From: Alteromonas sp. CI.11.F.A3
GTDB lineage: Bacteria > Pseudomonadota > Gammaproteobacteria > Enterobacterales > Alteromonadaceae
DNA: 64,000 bases
Direction: 5' to 3'
NCBI RefSeq assembly: GCF_032925565.1
Contig: NZ_CP136708.1
Coordinates: 2,232,001 to 2,296,000, forward strand
Numbering within the stretch: position 1 is the stretch's first letter; each line of letters begins with the position of its first letter. Positions 46,894 to 55,584 of the stretch are shown in pieces. Position numbers and translations under genes: made by a program. The notes beneath the pieces were generated by a model that saw only the letters and a list, made by a program, of their open reading frames with translations, did not search any database and was not told the DNA's origin.

Positions 46894-47681
46894 TGGATAA
46901 CACTGCACTTGTTCGAGTTAGTCTATTTTTAGGCATATTCGCGATAATGGCTCTGCTGGAAGCATGGCTGCCAGCGAGGCAATCGGTATTGGGGCGCGCC
47001 AGCCGGTGGAAAGGCAATCTGAGTATGGTGGTATTAGGTGCGCTGTGTTCAAGAGTAGTGTTGCCTGCCAGCTTAGTAGGTGTGGCCTTGTGGGCTGATA
47101 ATACTAATGTGGGGTTATTCAACAGCCTAAATATGAGCCACTGGGTTCTGGTCGCTTTTAGTGTATTGCTGTTAGATATGGTGATTTATTGGCAGCATCG
47201 GCTATTTCATAAAATTCCTCTTTTATGGCGTATTCATAAAATGCATCACGCTGACAGCCACGTAGATACCACCACAGGGCTTCGCTTTCACCCTATCGAA
47301 ATTATATTAAGCTTATTCATTAAAGCGGTGGTGGTTGTCGCTTTTGGGGTACCTGCTGTTGCGATAGTTATTTTCGAAGTGGGTTTGAATGGGTTTGCCC
47401 TGTTTAACCATGCAAATATTCGACTGCCACAGAAGTGGGATGACAGAATTGGGATGCTTATTATTACCCAGCGGTTGCATCGCATTCACCACAGCCAGCG
47501 TAAAGAAGAATCTAATACTAACTTTGGCTTCAGTGTGTCTTGGTGGGACAAGCTATTTGGTAGTTTTAAAAGCCGTGCAACCATGCGTGATGAAGATATT
47601 GCTATAGGCCAAAAAGATTACCCAGCAACCAACGATAATGCAGGCATAATAGCTTTATTGAAAATGCCATTTAATCGCTAA
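46893..47681 (+). CDS. Sterol-desaturase-like fatty acid hydroxylase superfamily protein
   Basis: 262 residues from GTG 46893, overlapping the previous stop by one base. Four to five membrane segments. The di-iron histidine boxes are clear: HRLFH, HKMHH (residues near 115), and HRIHH near 200, matching the superfamily order HX3H, HX2HH, HX2HH. Superfamily members hydroxylate or desaturate lipids. Together with the phosphatidyltransferase-like gene it suggests lipid modification. Last gene of the eight-gene operon; a 12-bp perfect palindrome follows at 47683. Confidence 0.9.
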   Translation: MDNTALVRVSLFLGIFAIMALLEAWLPARQSVLGRASRWKGNLSMVVLGALCSRVVLPASLVGVALWADNTNVGLFNSLNMSHWVLVAFSVLLLDMVIYWQHRLFHKIPLLWRIHKMHHADSHVDTTTGLRFHPIEIILSLFIKAVVVVAFGVPAVAIVIFEVGLNGFALFNHANIRLPQKWDDRIGMLIITQRLHRIHHSQRKEESNTNFGFSVSWWDKLFGSFKSRATMRDEDIAIGQKDYPATNDNAGIIALLKMPFNR

Positions 47682-47682
47682 A

Positions 47683-47754
47683 TGCCACGTGGCAATGCTC
47701 ACTAGCCTATGCCATCCTCACTAGTCTATGCCAGTCTCGTTAGACTATGCCAGA
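47683..47754. repeat. 12-bp palindrome plus three 19-bp tandem repeats
   Basis: TGCCACGTGGCA at 47683-47694 is a perfect palindrome. Three imperfect 19-base units follow at 47698-47716, 47717-47735 and 47736-47754 (core CTCACTAGxCTATGCCA). The last unit runs into the stop end of the minus-strand ExoD gene. It separates convergent genes. Confidence 0.65.
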
Positions 47755-48318
47755 GACTTTGAGTGTTAGGTACACGGTACCTAGCTGAATTATCATTCCT
47801 AAGCCAATAAAAACACCATCTCGGTTGGTCATGCCTATAGCTGTTAGTGTTAGTGCAAATGCAGGGAGTGCTACTGCGAAAGGCACAACCTCAAGAGGGA
47901 TCATACAGAGTGATGCTATAGCACAATAACCCGCTACTATATTTTTCCATGGCGCTTTTGATAGTACTGCTAAGCGTGGTTTTAACAGCTTTTCGGTTTT
48001 TTTAACGTAAGGTTTTGCTCTATCTACAGCATTTTCTAGCTTGTCTTGTTTAATTTCCTGTTTGGTAATTCTATTTGGTAGCCAAGGTGCACTTCTGCCC
48101 AATGCGACTTGTATGCAAATTAGAAAGAGGATTATACCGCATAGTGAGGGCACGCCAGGAATAGCACCGGTAGGCAGTAGGGCAATTAACGAAGGTATAA
48201 GCAGCAGTGGGCCAAAACCTCTGTCTTCAAAGCGAGCAATAATATCTCCTGCGCTTTGCTTTTCGCCTCCGTCTTCATCAATTAACTTGTCCAAAAGCCC
48301 ACTTATTGACTCATTCAT
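47740..48318 (-). CDS. ExoD family membrane protein
   Basis: 192 residues. The ExoD pattern is visible: N-terminal acidic segment, then GDIIARFEDRGFGPLLLIPSLIALLPTGAIPGVPSLCGIILFLICIQVALGR and the later LTLTAIGMTNRDGVFIGLGMI. Four to five membrane segments. ExoD of Sinorhizobium is named for a role in exopolysaccharide synthesis, but the biochemical role is unknown. Monocistronic; its last codons overlap the third 19-bp repeat. Confidence 0.85.
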   Translation of the reverse strand: MNESISGLLDKLIDEDGGEKQSAGDIIARFEDRGFGPLLLIPSLIALLPTGAIPGVPSLCGIILFLICIQVALGRSAPWLPNRITKQEIKQDKLENAVDRAKPYVKKTEKLLKPRLAVLSKAPWKNIVAGYCAIASLCMIPLEVVPFAVALPAFALTLTAIGMTNRDGVFIGLGMIIQLGTVYLTLKVSGIV

Positions 48319-48566
48319 ATCAACCCATCCATAAGTTACCTCGCATCTTAATGAAAGAAACTATGGTGAAACATAGCTGCTGTAACTTATTACGTAAGTA
48401 CCATGTAATGGATTACTGCAAAAATTCTTAACGTTAAATCTATTTGCTGAAAAGCGCGTTTTATTAATATGTACTAAAGTAAAAGCTAATTATTTAACTT
48501 CTATAAGGGGTATATGTGAAGCCAAATGAAGGCATAGCATTGTTGCGTTAACTTCCTACGTGTTTA

Positions 48567-50006
48567 TTGTTCAAACGCCTTGGAGAAACAAAGTTTGATG
48601 TCAGCACTGCATTTGCACGTCAATTCGGTGAGTCATGTGTATCTGATGCGTTCTTAGACAGCCTACGTTTTTTCGATCCTATTACAAAAGATGAGTTGTC
48701 AGGCAGCTATCACCCTTTTGCCATTGCAGAGGAAACACTGCACCTTTGCCAGTGGGTTCGCATACAATCTTATGAAAGAGGAATTCAGTTTTTTATAGAA
48801 AGTGCTGTTATTACCGTTGACGGCGTTACCTTAGTGGTGATTAACGCGAAGGCGGTTCAAAATAATTTGTTCATCGCACCTGAAGAGTCTTCACCTGTGG
48901 GTAAACACATTGCCTTTAATGGCTTACTTTCAACACTTTCTTCGCAACTGATTAATACTACCAGTGACAAAATTGATAGCCTTATAGAAAATATTCTGGG
49001 CGCATTCGGTGAATTCTGCGACCTTGACCGTTGCTATTTATTTGAATTTTATGATGACACAAAGTTTGCCTGTAACACCCACGAATGGGTTGCTGCAGGA
49101 GTAACGCCTTATAAAAACGATCTGCAAGCGCTACCGATGGAATCCATGCCTTATCTTAATAGAAAGATTAAGCAAGATGGCCTTTTTAAGGTGAATAATG
49201 TGGCCTATTTACCGAAAGAGGCGACGGGAGAAAAAGAGGAATTTGAGCGAGAGCGCATTTGTTCGATTCTTTGCGCCGCGATTGAATTAGATAAAGGCAT
49301 TTTCGGCTTTATCGGCTGTGATATCACGGGTAGCCCTTACACGTGGCGTGATTATGATATTAAGTATTTACAGCGTATAGCCCAAATGTTGGCTAATACA
49401 TTACAAAACGCCCATAACGAACGAGCACTGCACCAAGCAAAACAGCAGCTTATAGAGGCCAACCTTAAGTTAGCAAAACTTGCCAATATTGATGGTTTAA
49501 CGGGGATAGCAAACAGAAGGCTGTTTGATGATACCTTACAAAGCGATATACAAAGAAGTGTGCGATGTAAAACGCCCCTAAGTTTGTTGTTGATTGATGT
49601 TGATCACTTCAAAATTTACAACGACTGCTATGGTCACGTAGCGGGCGATAAGGTATTAATTCAGGTGGCGGAAATATTAAAGAAAACCTGTATTGGCAAT
49701 GATGACGTGGTGGCAAGGTATGGTGGTGAAGAATTTGCGGTCATTATGCCCTTCACTGACATGAGCTCAGCGTTAAAAGTGGCCGAGCGTATTCGCAGCA
49801 ATATCGAGCAAGCATCCATCGTATTCAAGCAATCTAGCTACAACAGTAGACTGACCATAAGTTTAGGTGCTTCTACTATGGCATTTAGTCACCCAGTGAG
49901 CCCTAACGAATTGATACAGCGAGCAGATGCTGCACTTTATTTGGCTAAATCGTTAGGGCGTAATCGCGTTGATATATGGGAAACCCATGAAGCTGCACTG
50001 CGTTAA
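48567..50006 (+). CDS. GAF-GGDEF diguanylate cyclase
   Basis: 479 residues from TTG 48567 (a stop lies at 48549 in frame; no clear ribosome-binding site). The first 100 residues are a PAS-like sensory part (FDPITKDELSGSYHPFAIAEETLHLCQWVRIQ, FFIESAVITVDGVTLVVINA). A GAF domain covers about 130-280 and is followed by a coiled linker and a GGDEF domain with GGEEF at 386-390 and DVDHFKIYND. An active c-di-GMP synthase is expected. Monocistronic; its stop overlaps the convergent dehydrogenase gene by four bases. Confidence 0.88.
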   Translation: MFKRLGETKFDVSTAFARQFGESCVSDAFLDSLRFFDPITKDELSGSYHPFAIAEETLHLCQWVRIQSYERGIQFFIESAVITVDGVTLVVINAKAVQNNLFIAPEESSPVGKHIAFNGLLSTLSSQLINTTSDKIDSLIENILGAFGEFCDLDRCYLFEFYDDTKFACNTHEWVAAGVTPYKNDLQALPMESMPYLNRKIKQDGLFKVNNVAYLPKEATGEKEEFERERICSILCAAIELDKGIFGFIGCDITGSPYTWRDYDIKYLQRIAQMLANTLQNAHNERALHQAKQQLIEANLKLAKLANIDGLTGIANRRLFDDTLQSDIQRSVRCKTPLSLLLIDVDHFKIYNDCYGHVAGDKVLIQVAEILKKTCIGNDDVVARYGGEEFAVIMPFTDMSSALKVAERIRSNIEQASIVFKQSSYNSRLTISLGASTMAFSHPVSPNELIQRADAALYLAKSLGRNRVDIWETHEAALR

Positions 50007-51049
50007 AGCGTAAGCACCAATTTTCCAATATGTGCTTTCTGCTCGAAGTCTGTTTGCGCTTGTTTAATATCTTCAATGGGATAAGTTTTAGAGACAAGCG
50101 GGGCAATGTCGCCTGCTTCAATACGCTTCACTACGTTGCCAAATACTTCTTCACAAATCACAGTACAGCCCAGCAATTGTAAATCTTTTAAGTATAGGGT
50201 TCTAACATCTAAGGTTACGCTATGCCCAGCAATGGCGCCCGATACTGCGTAGCGACCAAAGGGGCGCATCATATCAAGCAGTTCTGGCCATCTTGGGCCG
50301 GCCACTAAATCGATAACAACATCAAAGGGCTTATCTTTCGCATACGCTACCCAATTACAGTCGCGCGTTAGCGTATCGTCGGCCCCTACCGCTTTCAACT
50401 CTTCTTGTTTCGATTCACTGGTAATGGCGACTACAAAAGCGCCTCTTGCTTTTGCTAGTTGTACTGCAGCAGAACCAACGCCACCAGACGCGCCAGTAAC
50501 GAGTACTCTGTCTCCAGCCACTACATTAGCGCGGTGCAGCATGTTTTCAGCGGTAGAATATGAACATGGAAATGAAGCAAGTTCGGCATCGGTCATGGTT
50601 GTGTTGATGGTGTAGGCATGTTTTGCAGCTACTTTTGTATATTGAGCAAACCCACCATCACACTCTGACCCAAAATACCAAGGTGCAGGTAATTTAGCAC
50701 CATTCGCTTCGGTTAAGCAGGGTTCAATAATGACTCGTTCACCAATGCGTGAAGTGCTTACCTCACTGCCTACAGCTACAATATAGCCGCATACATCTGC
50801 GCCTTGAATAAGGGGAAGCGCTAGCGGTGTGCCAGACCAAGATGCATCTTCTGCGTCGTTATCGCCTTTTGAATACCAGCCTTTGCGGGTATTTAGGTCT
50901 GTATTATTGACACCTGCGGCGGCCACCTTAATAACAACATCAGTGGCAGCTGGAATAGGCAGAGGGAGATTGTGACGAATACTTAGGGCATCAAGGTCGC
51001 CATGATGAGTAAGCACCACCCCTTTCATGTGTGAGGGAAGTTGTGACAT
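50003..51049 (-). CDS. MDR-family NAD(P)H quinone oxidoreductase/alcohol dehydrogenase-like
   Basis: 348 residues. The GroES-like N-terminal domain (ATDVVIKVAAAGVNNTDLNTRKGWY, GADVCGYIVAVGSE) and Rossmann fold (VLVTGASGGVGSAAVQLAKARGA) are seen. The structural zinc Cys cluster is absent, so it is of the zinc-independent quinone-oxidoreductase type. The upstream TetR regulator starts the same strand run, with a 12-base gap, and probably controls this gene. Substrate unknown. Confidence 0.88.
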   Translation of the reverse strand: MSQLPSHMKGVVLTHHGDLDALSIRHNLPLPIPAATDVVIKVAAAGVNNTDLNTRKGWYSKGDNDAEDASWSGTPLALPLIQGADVCGYIVAVGSEVSTSRIGERVIIEPCLTEANGAKLPAPWYFGSECDGGFAQYTKVAAKHAYTINTTMTDAELASFPCSYSTAENMLHRANVVAGDRVLVTGASGGVGSAAVQLAKARGAFVVAITSESKQEELKAVGADDTLTRDCNWVAYAKDKPFDVVIDLVAGPRWPELLDMMRPFGRYAVSGAIAGHSVTLDVRTLYLKDLQLLGCTVICEEVFGNVVKRIEAGDIAPLVSKTYPIEDIKQAQTDFEQKAHIGKLVLTL

Positions 51050-51061
51050 AAATCGTCTCCT

Positions 51062-51610
51062 TTAAGACAAACCGTGTTTAATAAGTGTCTGATCTAGCAA
51101 AGCTTGCGTTGTGATTAGCGCTTGTTTACCCATGGTTGGCCACGCAGCCGACATCCCTTCATGCATAATGAAAAGTGAATTAGACAGTGATTCGTTTCGG
51201 GTTAAGTCAAAAAGCCATTGGCGCACGTCGGCTTTATGCGTATTTACGGCTGTGGTTACCTGTGCGTAGTTTGGGTAGCTAGATAAGGCTTGTAATGACA
51301 TACACCCGTTAGGGGCGTATTGGGCTAACCACAAGGCCAAACGTGAAAAAACATGCTTTACCGCTGCTTTCATATCGTCTGGGCAGTCTGTTGCTAGAAA
51401 TGATAAATACCGCTGGTGGCGATGGGTAAGTGCCCCAATGATCATATCTTCCTTAGAAGGAAAATATTTGTATAACGTTTTTAGCGTGGTACCTGTTTGT
51501 TCTTTTAAGAAGGCGACATTAGGCTGGGTGAAGCCATAAGCGCTAAAAGCGCTTTCTAACCGTGCAGCAATGTCATTTCTTCGCTCATCGGGCGTCATCT
51601 TGCTCTCCAA
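51062..51610 (-). CDS. TetR family transcriptional regulator
   Basis: 182 residues. N-terminal helix-turn-helix: RLESAFSAYGFTQPNVAFLKEQTGTTLKTLYKYFPSKEDM at about 18-57, typical TetR. The C-terminal ligand domain is helical without clear family. First gene of a two-gene minus-strand unit with the MDR oxidoreductase, so it likely represses that gene and itself. Possible starts are ATG 51610 or the ATG three codons later (MTPDERR). Confidence 0.9.
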   Translation of the reverse strand: MESKMTPDERRNDIAARLESAFSAYGFTQPNVAFLKEQTGTTLKTLYKYFPSKEDMIIGALTHRHQRYLSFLATDCPDDMKAAVKHVFSRLALWLAQYAPNGCMSLQALSSYPNYAQVTTAVNTHKADVRQWLFDLTRNESLSNSLFIMHEGMSAAWPTMGKQALITTQALLDQTLIKHGLS

Positions 51611-51794
51611 TTTCAGGTCAACGTCTAGGAAAGGGTAGAATGCTTGTTCTACCCTGATGGGGTGAAGGGTAGAGTAATCATTCTACCTTTGCAAGTTGTG
51701 TTATAAGATTTGTGAGTAACCTACTTATATTGAGACTTTTTTATGTCATGGGTAACGCTAATTTTTGTTGCTAACGCTTTTGACTAAACCACAC

Positions 51795-51899
51795 ATGTGA
51801 GCGTTTGTAGTTACTTTTTAATGTGACTATTTATGGTAACTTTGCGAAATGTGATTATTTATAGTAACTTTAATGAAAGTGCTTTATTACGGTAACTTC
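51795..51899. repeat. Four tandem imperfect repeats upstream of the SatD-like gene
   Basis: Four copies of a roughly 23-base unit (ATGTGA, then TTTAT, then GTAACTTT) begin at 51795, 51821, 51849 and 51877. The element GTAACTT (GTTACTT in the first) stands at 51810, 51836, 51864 and 51892, a spacing of 26, 28 and 28 bases, close to helix-phased. They fill the middle of the 457-base gap between the TetR gene and the SatD-like gene and look like operators. Confidence 0.7.
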
Positions 51900-51935
51900 C
51901 AACCGTTGAAATTAACCGCCGAAGTTATATTGCAT

Positions 51936-51951
51936 CTGTATAAAAATACAG
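51936..51951. promoter_or_regulatory. LexA (SOS) box candidate upstream of the SatD-like gene
   Basis: CTGTATAAAAATACAG has perfect CTGTAT/ATACAG arms with a four-base centre and fits CTG-N10-CAG, the gammaproteobacterial LexA consensus. It includes a TATAAA -10-like element at 51939-51944, as in several known SOS promoters. It lies 117 bases before the SatD-like ATG. Confidence 0.6.
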
Positions 51952-52067
51952 GCAATCTAAATTGCGGCTATGATGCAGATAACATAAAAGTGGGTGCAAG
52001 CTAGATATGAGTTTTTGATTATTAACCAAAATCAGCTGCTACCCCAAAGAGTAAATAAAGGGAAAGT

Positions 52068-52706
52068 ATGGATAATACGAACAAGCGGCAGGCGGTAATA
52101 ACCGGTGATATCGCAAACTCCCAGCAGTTAACTAATACCGATTTAGCTCATGTGTTAGAGGTGCTAACCAATGAACTGAAAGAACAATCGGCAATTTACA
52201 GCGGACAATACGACGTCTTTCGTGGAGATGCTTTTCAGGTTGTTATTCCAGAGTCTAAAAGTGCCATGCTGGTGGCCATTTGCATCCGGTTAGCATTAAA
52301 AGCCTGCACGCCCACTACAGATATACGTATTAGCGTAGGTGTTGGTAAAGTGAGTTTTACTGATGGGAAAGTGAAAACCGGAAATGGTGATGCCTTCGTT
52401 CGTTCGGGTAGGACGCTTGATAGTTTGAAGTCACAATATCTTGCCTTTTCTAGTGACAATGAAGCTTTCAATAAACACGCAAGCTTGATGACTGCCTTTG
52501 TTGATAGCCATATTACTTCCTTAACGCAAACACAGTCAGAAACCTTACTGGCCTATATTAAAGCAGAAGATAAAGGTCATGAGAATATAGCGAATACGCT
52601 GGGGAAAAACCGCAGCAATATCACTCGTATTTTAAACGCCAGTCAATATCATCTCGTCAGTGATTATTTAGATTATATGGCAACAGAAGTGGAAACGGAG
52701 CAGTAA
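52068..52706 (+). CDS. SatD-like protein with C-terminal helix-turn-helix
   Basis: 212 residues. N-terminal motif AVITGDIANSQQL fits the SatD family (ITGDI-x-NS); the middle has a nucleotide-cyclase-like ferredoxin fold pattern (YDVFRGDAFQVVI, IRISVGVGKV, GDAFVRSGRTLDSLK). The C terminus (about 155-205: TLLAYIKAEDKGHENIANTLGKNRSNITRILNAS) is a clear helix-turn-helix. SatD was named for Streptococcus mutans acid tolerance; the function is unknown. It may be its own regulator through the upstream repeats. Two bases separate it from the DUF3307 gene, a known pairing. Confidence 0.82.
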   Translation: MDNTNKRQAVITGDIANSQQLTNTDLAHVLEVLTNELKEQSAIYSGQYDVFRGDAFQVVIPESKSAMLVAICIRLALKACTPTTDIRISVGVGKVSFTDGKVKTGNGDAFVRSGRTLDSLKSQYLAFSSDNEAFNKHASLMTAFVDSHITSLTQTQSETLLAYIKAEDKGHENIANTLGKNRSNITRILNASQYHLVSDYLDYMATEVETEQ

Positions 52707-52708
52707 GC

Positions 52709-53527
52709 ATGGAGCAACTTAGCATGGTAATAGGGCTATTGGTTGCCCATTTACTCGGAGACTTCTATTTTCAGCCAACTCACTGGGTGGAAAGCCGAAA
52801 CACTAAACATCTTCAATCCCCTGCATTATACCTTCACGCTTTATTGCATGGGGTATTAGCTCTTATTGCCTTACTCGCGATGTCGGCCATAATGGTACTT
52901 ACTACAAAAGAGTCGTGTATGGCAGATATCGACTTTACCGCACTTTTAATGGTGGCTGGCGGGATATTAATAAGCCATTTTATTATAGATGCAATAAAGT
53001 CTTACGCGGGAAGCACAACCTTAGCATTTGCAATCGATCAAGCGGCACACATTGGCGTTATCGTTATTTTATGGGCGCTGCTTACTGCTCAGGTCGAGGC
53101 ACTGTTTGAGCAAATTTTACTGATTAACCATCAGCATCTGACCATACTCTTGGCGTACTTAATTATTCTAAAACCAACGTCTATTTTTATAAAACAACTC
53201 CTGTCGCCATGGAGTAAAGAGCTTGATGAGCATGCTAAACCAAAAACAGCCAGCACGTTAGTACAGCTTCCCATACAAAATACGCTTGCTATGGCTGGGC
53301 AGCGAATTGGTTATTTAGAGCGTTTGCTTATTTTAACTTTTGTACTGATTAATCAATTTGCAGCAATAGGCTTTCTACTTGCCGCTAAATCAATTTTTCG
53401 GTTTGGTGATTTGACGAAAAGCGAAGATAAGAAGCTAACGGAATATGTATTGCTGGGTACATTGACGAGTGTGGTAATTACGCTAGCGGTAGGGCTTACC
53501 GTTAGATGGTTTATTGGAAAACTTTAG
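52709..53527 (+). CDS. DUF3307 membrane protein
   Basis: 272 residues with about seven membrane segments. The DUF3307 signature is at the N terminus: LLVAHLLGDFYFQPTHWVESRNTKHLQSPALYLHALLHG, followed by GGILISHFIIDAIKSY and FAIDQAAHIGVIVILW. The conserved His and Asp residues in the membrane suggest a metal or ion site. Function unknown. It starts two bases after the SatD-like stop, so both are made together. Convergent with the GGDEF-EAL gene, overlapping by four bases. Confidence 0.88.
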   Translation: MEQLSMVIGLLVAHLLGDFYFQPTHWVESRNTKHLQSPALYLHALLHGVLALIALLAMSAIMVLTTKESCMADIDFTALLMVAGGILISHFIIDAIKSYAGSTTLAFAIDQAAHIGVIVILWALLTAQVEALFEQILLINHQHLTILLAYLIILKPTSIFIKQLLSPWSKELDEHAKPKTASTLVQLPIQNTLAMAGQRIGYLERLLILTFVLINQFAAIGFLLAAKSIFRFGDLTKSEDKKLTEYVLLGTLTSVVITLAVGLTVRWFIGKL

Positions 53528-55584
53528 CTTTCGATAGTTTCTAACATCAATGTGGCTGCCGCATCAACCTGTAGAGGAGGGTGGTAGTAATAGCCTTGTA
53601 TCACATCGCAGCCCATTTCACGCAGTCGCACAAGTTGGTCTTCTGTTTCCACACACTCGCCCACCGTGGCTAGGTTAAGCCCCTTGGCCAACATGACAAT
53701 TGCGCTCACAATGCCATCGTTAGATTTAGACTTCCCGAGTTTCTGCACAAAACTGCCATCAATTTTCAACTTATCAATAGGCAAGGTGGAAATGTAACTT
53801 AAGCAAGAATAGCCAGTACCAAAGTCATCAATAGAGACTTTAAAGCCTAATTTTTTTAACTTTTTCAGTGACGTTAATGCAAATTCCGTAGAACTTATAA
53901 ACGTGTTTTCAGTGAGCTCAACTTCAATAAGCTCAGGGGGTATTTGATTAGACGCCATAATATCCGCAATTTGCTCGGCGCAATCTAATTGAGTAATAAA
54001 ACAAGCCGGCAAGTTAATCGCAACAGGCACTAAAGGAACACCTTGCTCCCGCCATTGATGCATCTGAGTACTTACCCGGTTTAATATCCATATACTGAGA
54101 GAATTGATAAGGCCAGCTTCCTCAGCAATAGGAATAAAGTCTGAAGGAGGAATATAGTTACCTTCACTATCTTGCCAACGTATTAATGCTTCCATGCCTT
54201 GAACACGACCTGTGTAGGCACAAATTTGAGGCTGATAAACCATATGAAAAGCATCTTCAAGTTTTAACGCTTGTCGTAATTGCCCTTCCACAGACAGTCG
54301 ATTCAGTGAATTTTCTAACATGCCGTTGTTAAAAAAGCAGAACTGACCAGGCCCGTTTTCTTTAGCATGGTACATGCTGGTATCGGCATGCTTTAACAAC
54401 GTTATGCCGTTTTCACTCTCTGTTTCATATATCGCAATACCAATACTGGTAGAAATGTGAAGTTGATGCCCTTCCAATTGCATGGGTTCACTCAAACTGG
54501 TGATGATTTCCTTAGCAAGGTACGCTAAATCATCTTTAGAGTGAGTTTCTTCAACCATAACCACAAATTCATCGCCACCCCATCTAGACACACTGTCTCG
54601 TTGCATCACGATTTCAGTCAGCTTCTTTGAAACTTCAATAAGCACTTTATCGCCAATATCGTGGCCCAAACTGTCGTTAATAAGTTTAAAGCGATCTAAA
54701 TCTAGGAACATGACGGCCAGTGGGCTGCTATATTTATTGGCTTTGCTTACCGCAAGCTCCAACTGATCTACAAAAAGGTGGCGATTGGGTAAGTGCGTTA
54801 ACGCATCATAATTGGCACGTTGATAAAGCTGGCGAGTTCGAAGTTCTACCAAACTTTCAAGTTCAGTATTGTGAGCCTTTAGCTGCTCTTGGTGATTTTC
54901 AACGGTTGCCAAAATATCGTTAACGCCAGAAAATAACTCGCCTAATTCGTCGTTACGTACTTCTGGCAGACGAGTGTGATATTCACGGGATGTGGCTACT
55001 TTTCTAATCAGTGAGATCAGTTTGTTGATGGGGCTGGTAAAGAGTTTCTGTAAACGAAAATTAAGCAAGTATGAAAGCAGCATACTTAACAACAATACGC
55101 CTATTACCACCATCATTGCTTGATGCTGTTGTGTATCTAGCGAGTACGTACTGGCAGATAGCAAGAGGTAACCAATAATTTCTTTATCAAAAACGATAGG
55201 CTCTAGAAAATAAAGCGCATCGTCCTTAAATGTTTCCCCTAGAGGAAGCTGCCTAGGGGAGGTGAGGTCTAAGACACCGTCTCTGGCGTATTCGGCGAAT
55301 AGGTTAAAGTCCGCATCGTAAACTTTGGCAGTTAATGTAGCTTGTAACTGCGATGCCGCAAACAGTAAATCCTGGGTAGACTGAGCATCATTAAAAAGTA
55401 CCGATGAGCGGCTAGCCGATGCCAACAATGTAGATTGGCTGCTAAGCACATTCACTAAGTTAGTTTTGTGATCATCGACGAAATTTGAATAAAGCAAACC
55501 CGCAACCAGACACAGAGATAAGAAGTTAACCGAAAGGACGGCAAGCAATTGTTTGGTAAAAAACGACGTAGAACGAAATATCAT
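53524..55584 (-). CDS. YfiN-like sensor with CHASE8-HAMP-GGDEF-EAL domains
   Basis: 686 residues. N-terminal membrane segment (12-34), periplasmic CHASE8-like domain (36-155: HKTNLVNVLSSQSTLLASASRSSVLFNDA, LYFLEPIVFDKEIIGYLLLSAS), second membrane segment (156-178), HAMP (180-235), GGDEF with GGDEF at 336-340, and EAL with EALIRW at 465-470, ELTENTF, DDFGTGYSCLSYI and GECVETEDQ. Both active sites look intact. P. aeruginosa YfiN has no EAL, so this is a bifunctional version. The start overlaps by four bases the YfiR-like stop, so it is the cyclase restrained by YfiR. Confidence 0.92.
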   Translation of the reverse strand: MIFRSTSFFTKQLLAVLSVNFLSLCLVAGLLYSNFVDDHKTNLVNVLSSQSTLLASASRSSVLFNDAQSTQDLLFAASQLQATLTAKVYDADFNLFAEYARDGVLDLTSPRQLPLGETFKDDALYFLEPIVFDKEIIGYLLLSASTYSLDTQQHQAMMVVIGVLLLSMLLSYLLNFRLQKLFTSPINKLISLIRKVATSREYHTRLPEVRNDELGELFSGVNDILATVENHQEQLKAHNTELESLVELRTRQLYQRANYDALTHLPNRHLFVDQLELAVSKANKYSSPLAVMFLDLDRFKLINDSLGHDIGDKVLIEVSKKLTEIVMQRDSVSRWGGDEFVVMVEETHSKDDLAYLAKEIITSLSEPMQLEGHQLHISTSIGIAIYETESENGITLLKHADTSMYHAKENGPGQFCFFNNGMLENSLNRLSVEGQLRQALKLEDAFHMVYQPQICAYTGRVQGMEALIRWQDSEGNYIPPSDFIPIAEEAGLINSLSIWILNRVSTQMHQWREQGVPLVPVAINLPACFITQLDCAEQIADIMASNQIPPELIEVELTENTFISSTEFALTSLKKLKKLGFKVSIDDFGTGYSCLSYISTLPIDKLKIDGSFVQKLGKSKSNDGIVSAIVMLAKGLNLATVGECVETEDQLVRLREMGCDVIQGYYYHPPLQVDAAATLMLETIES

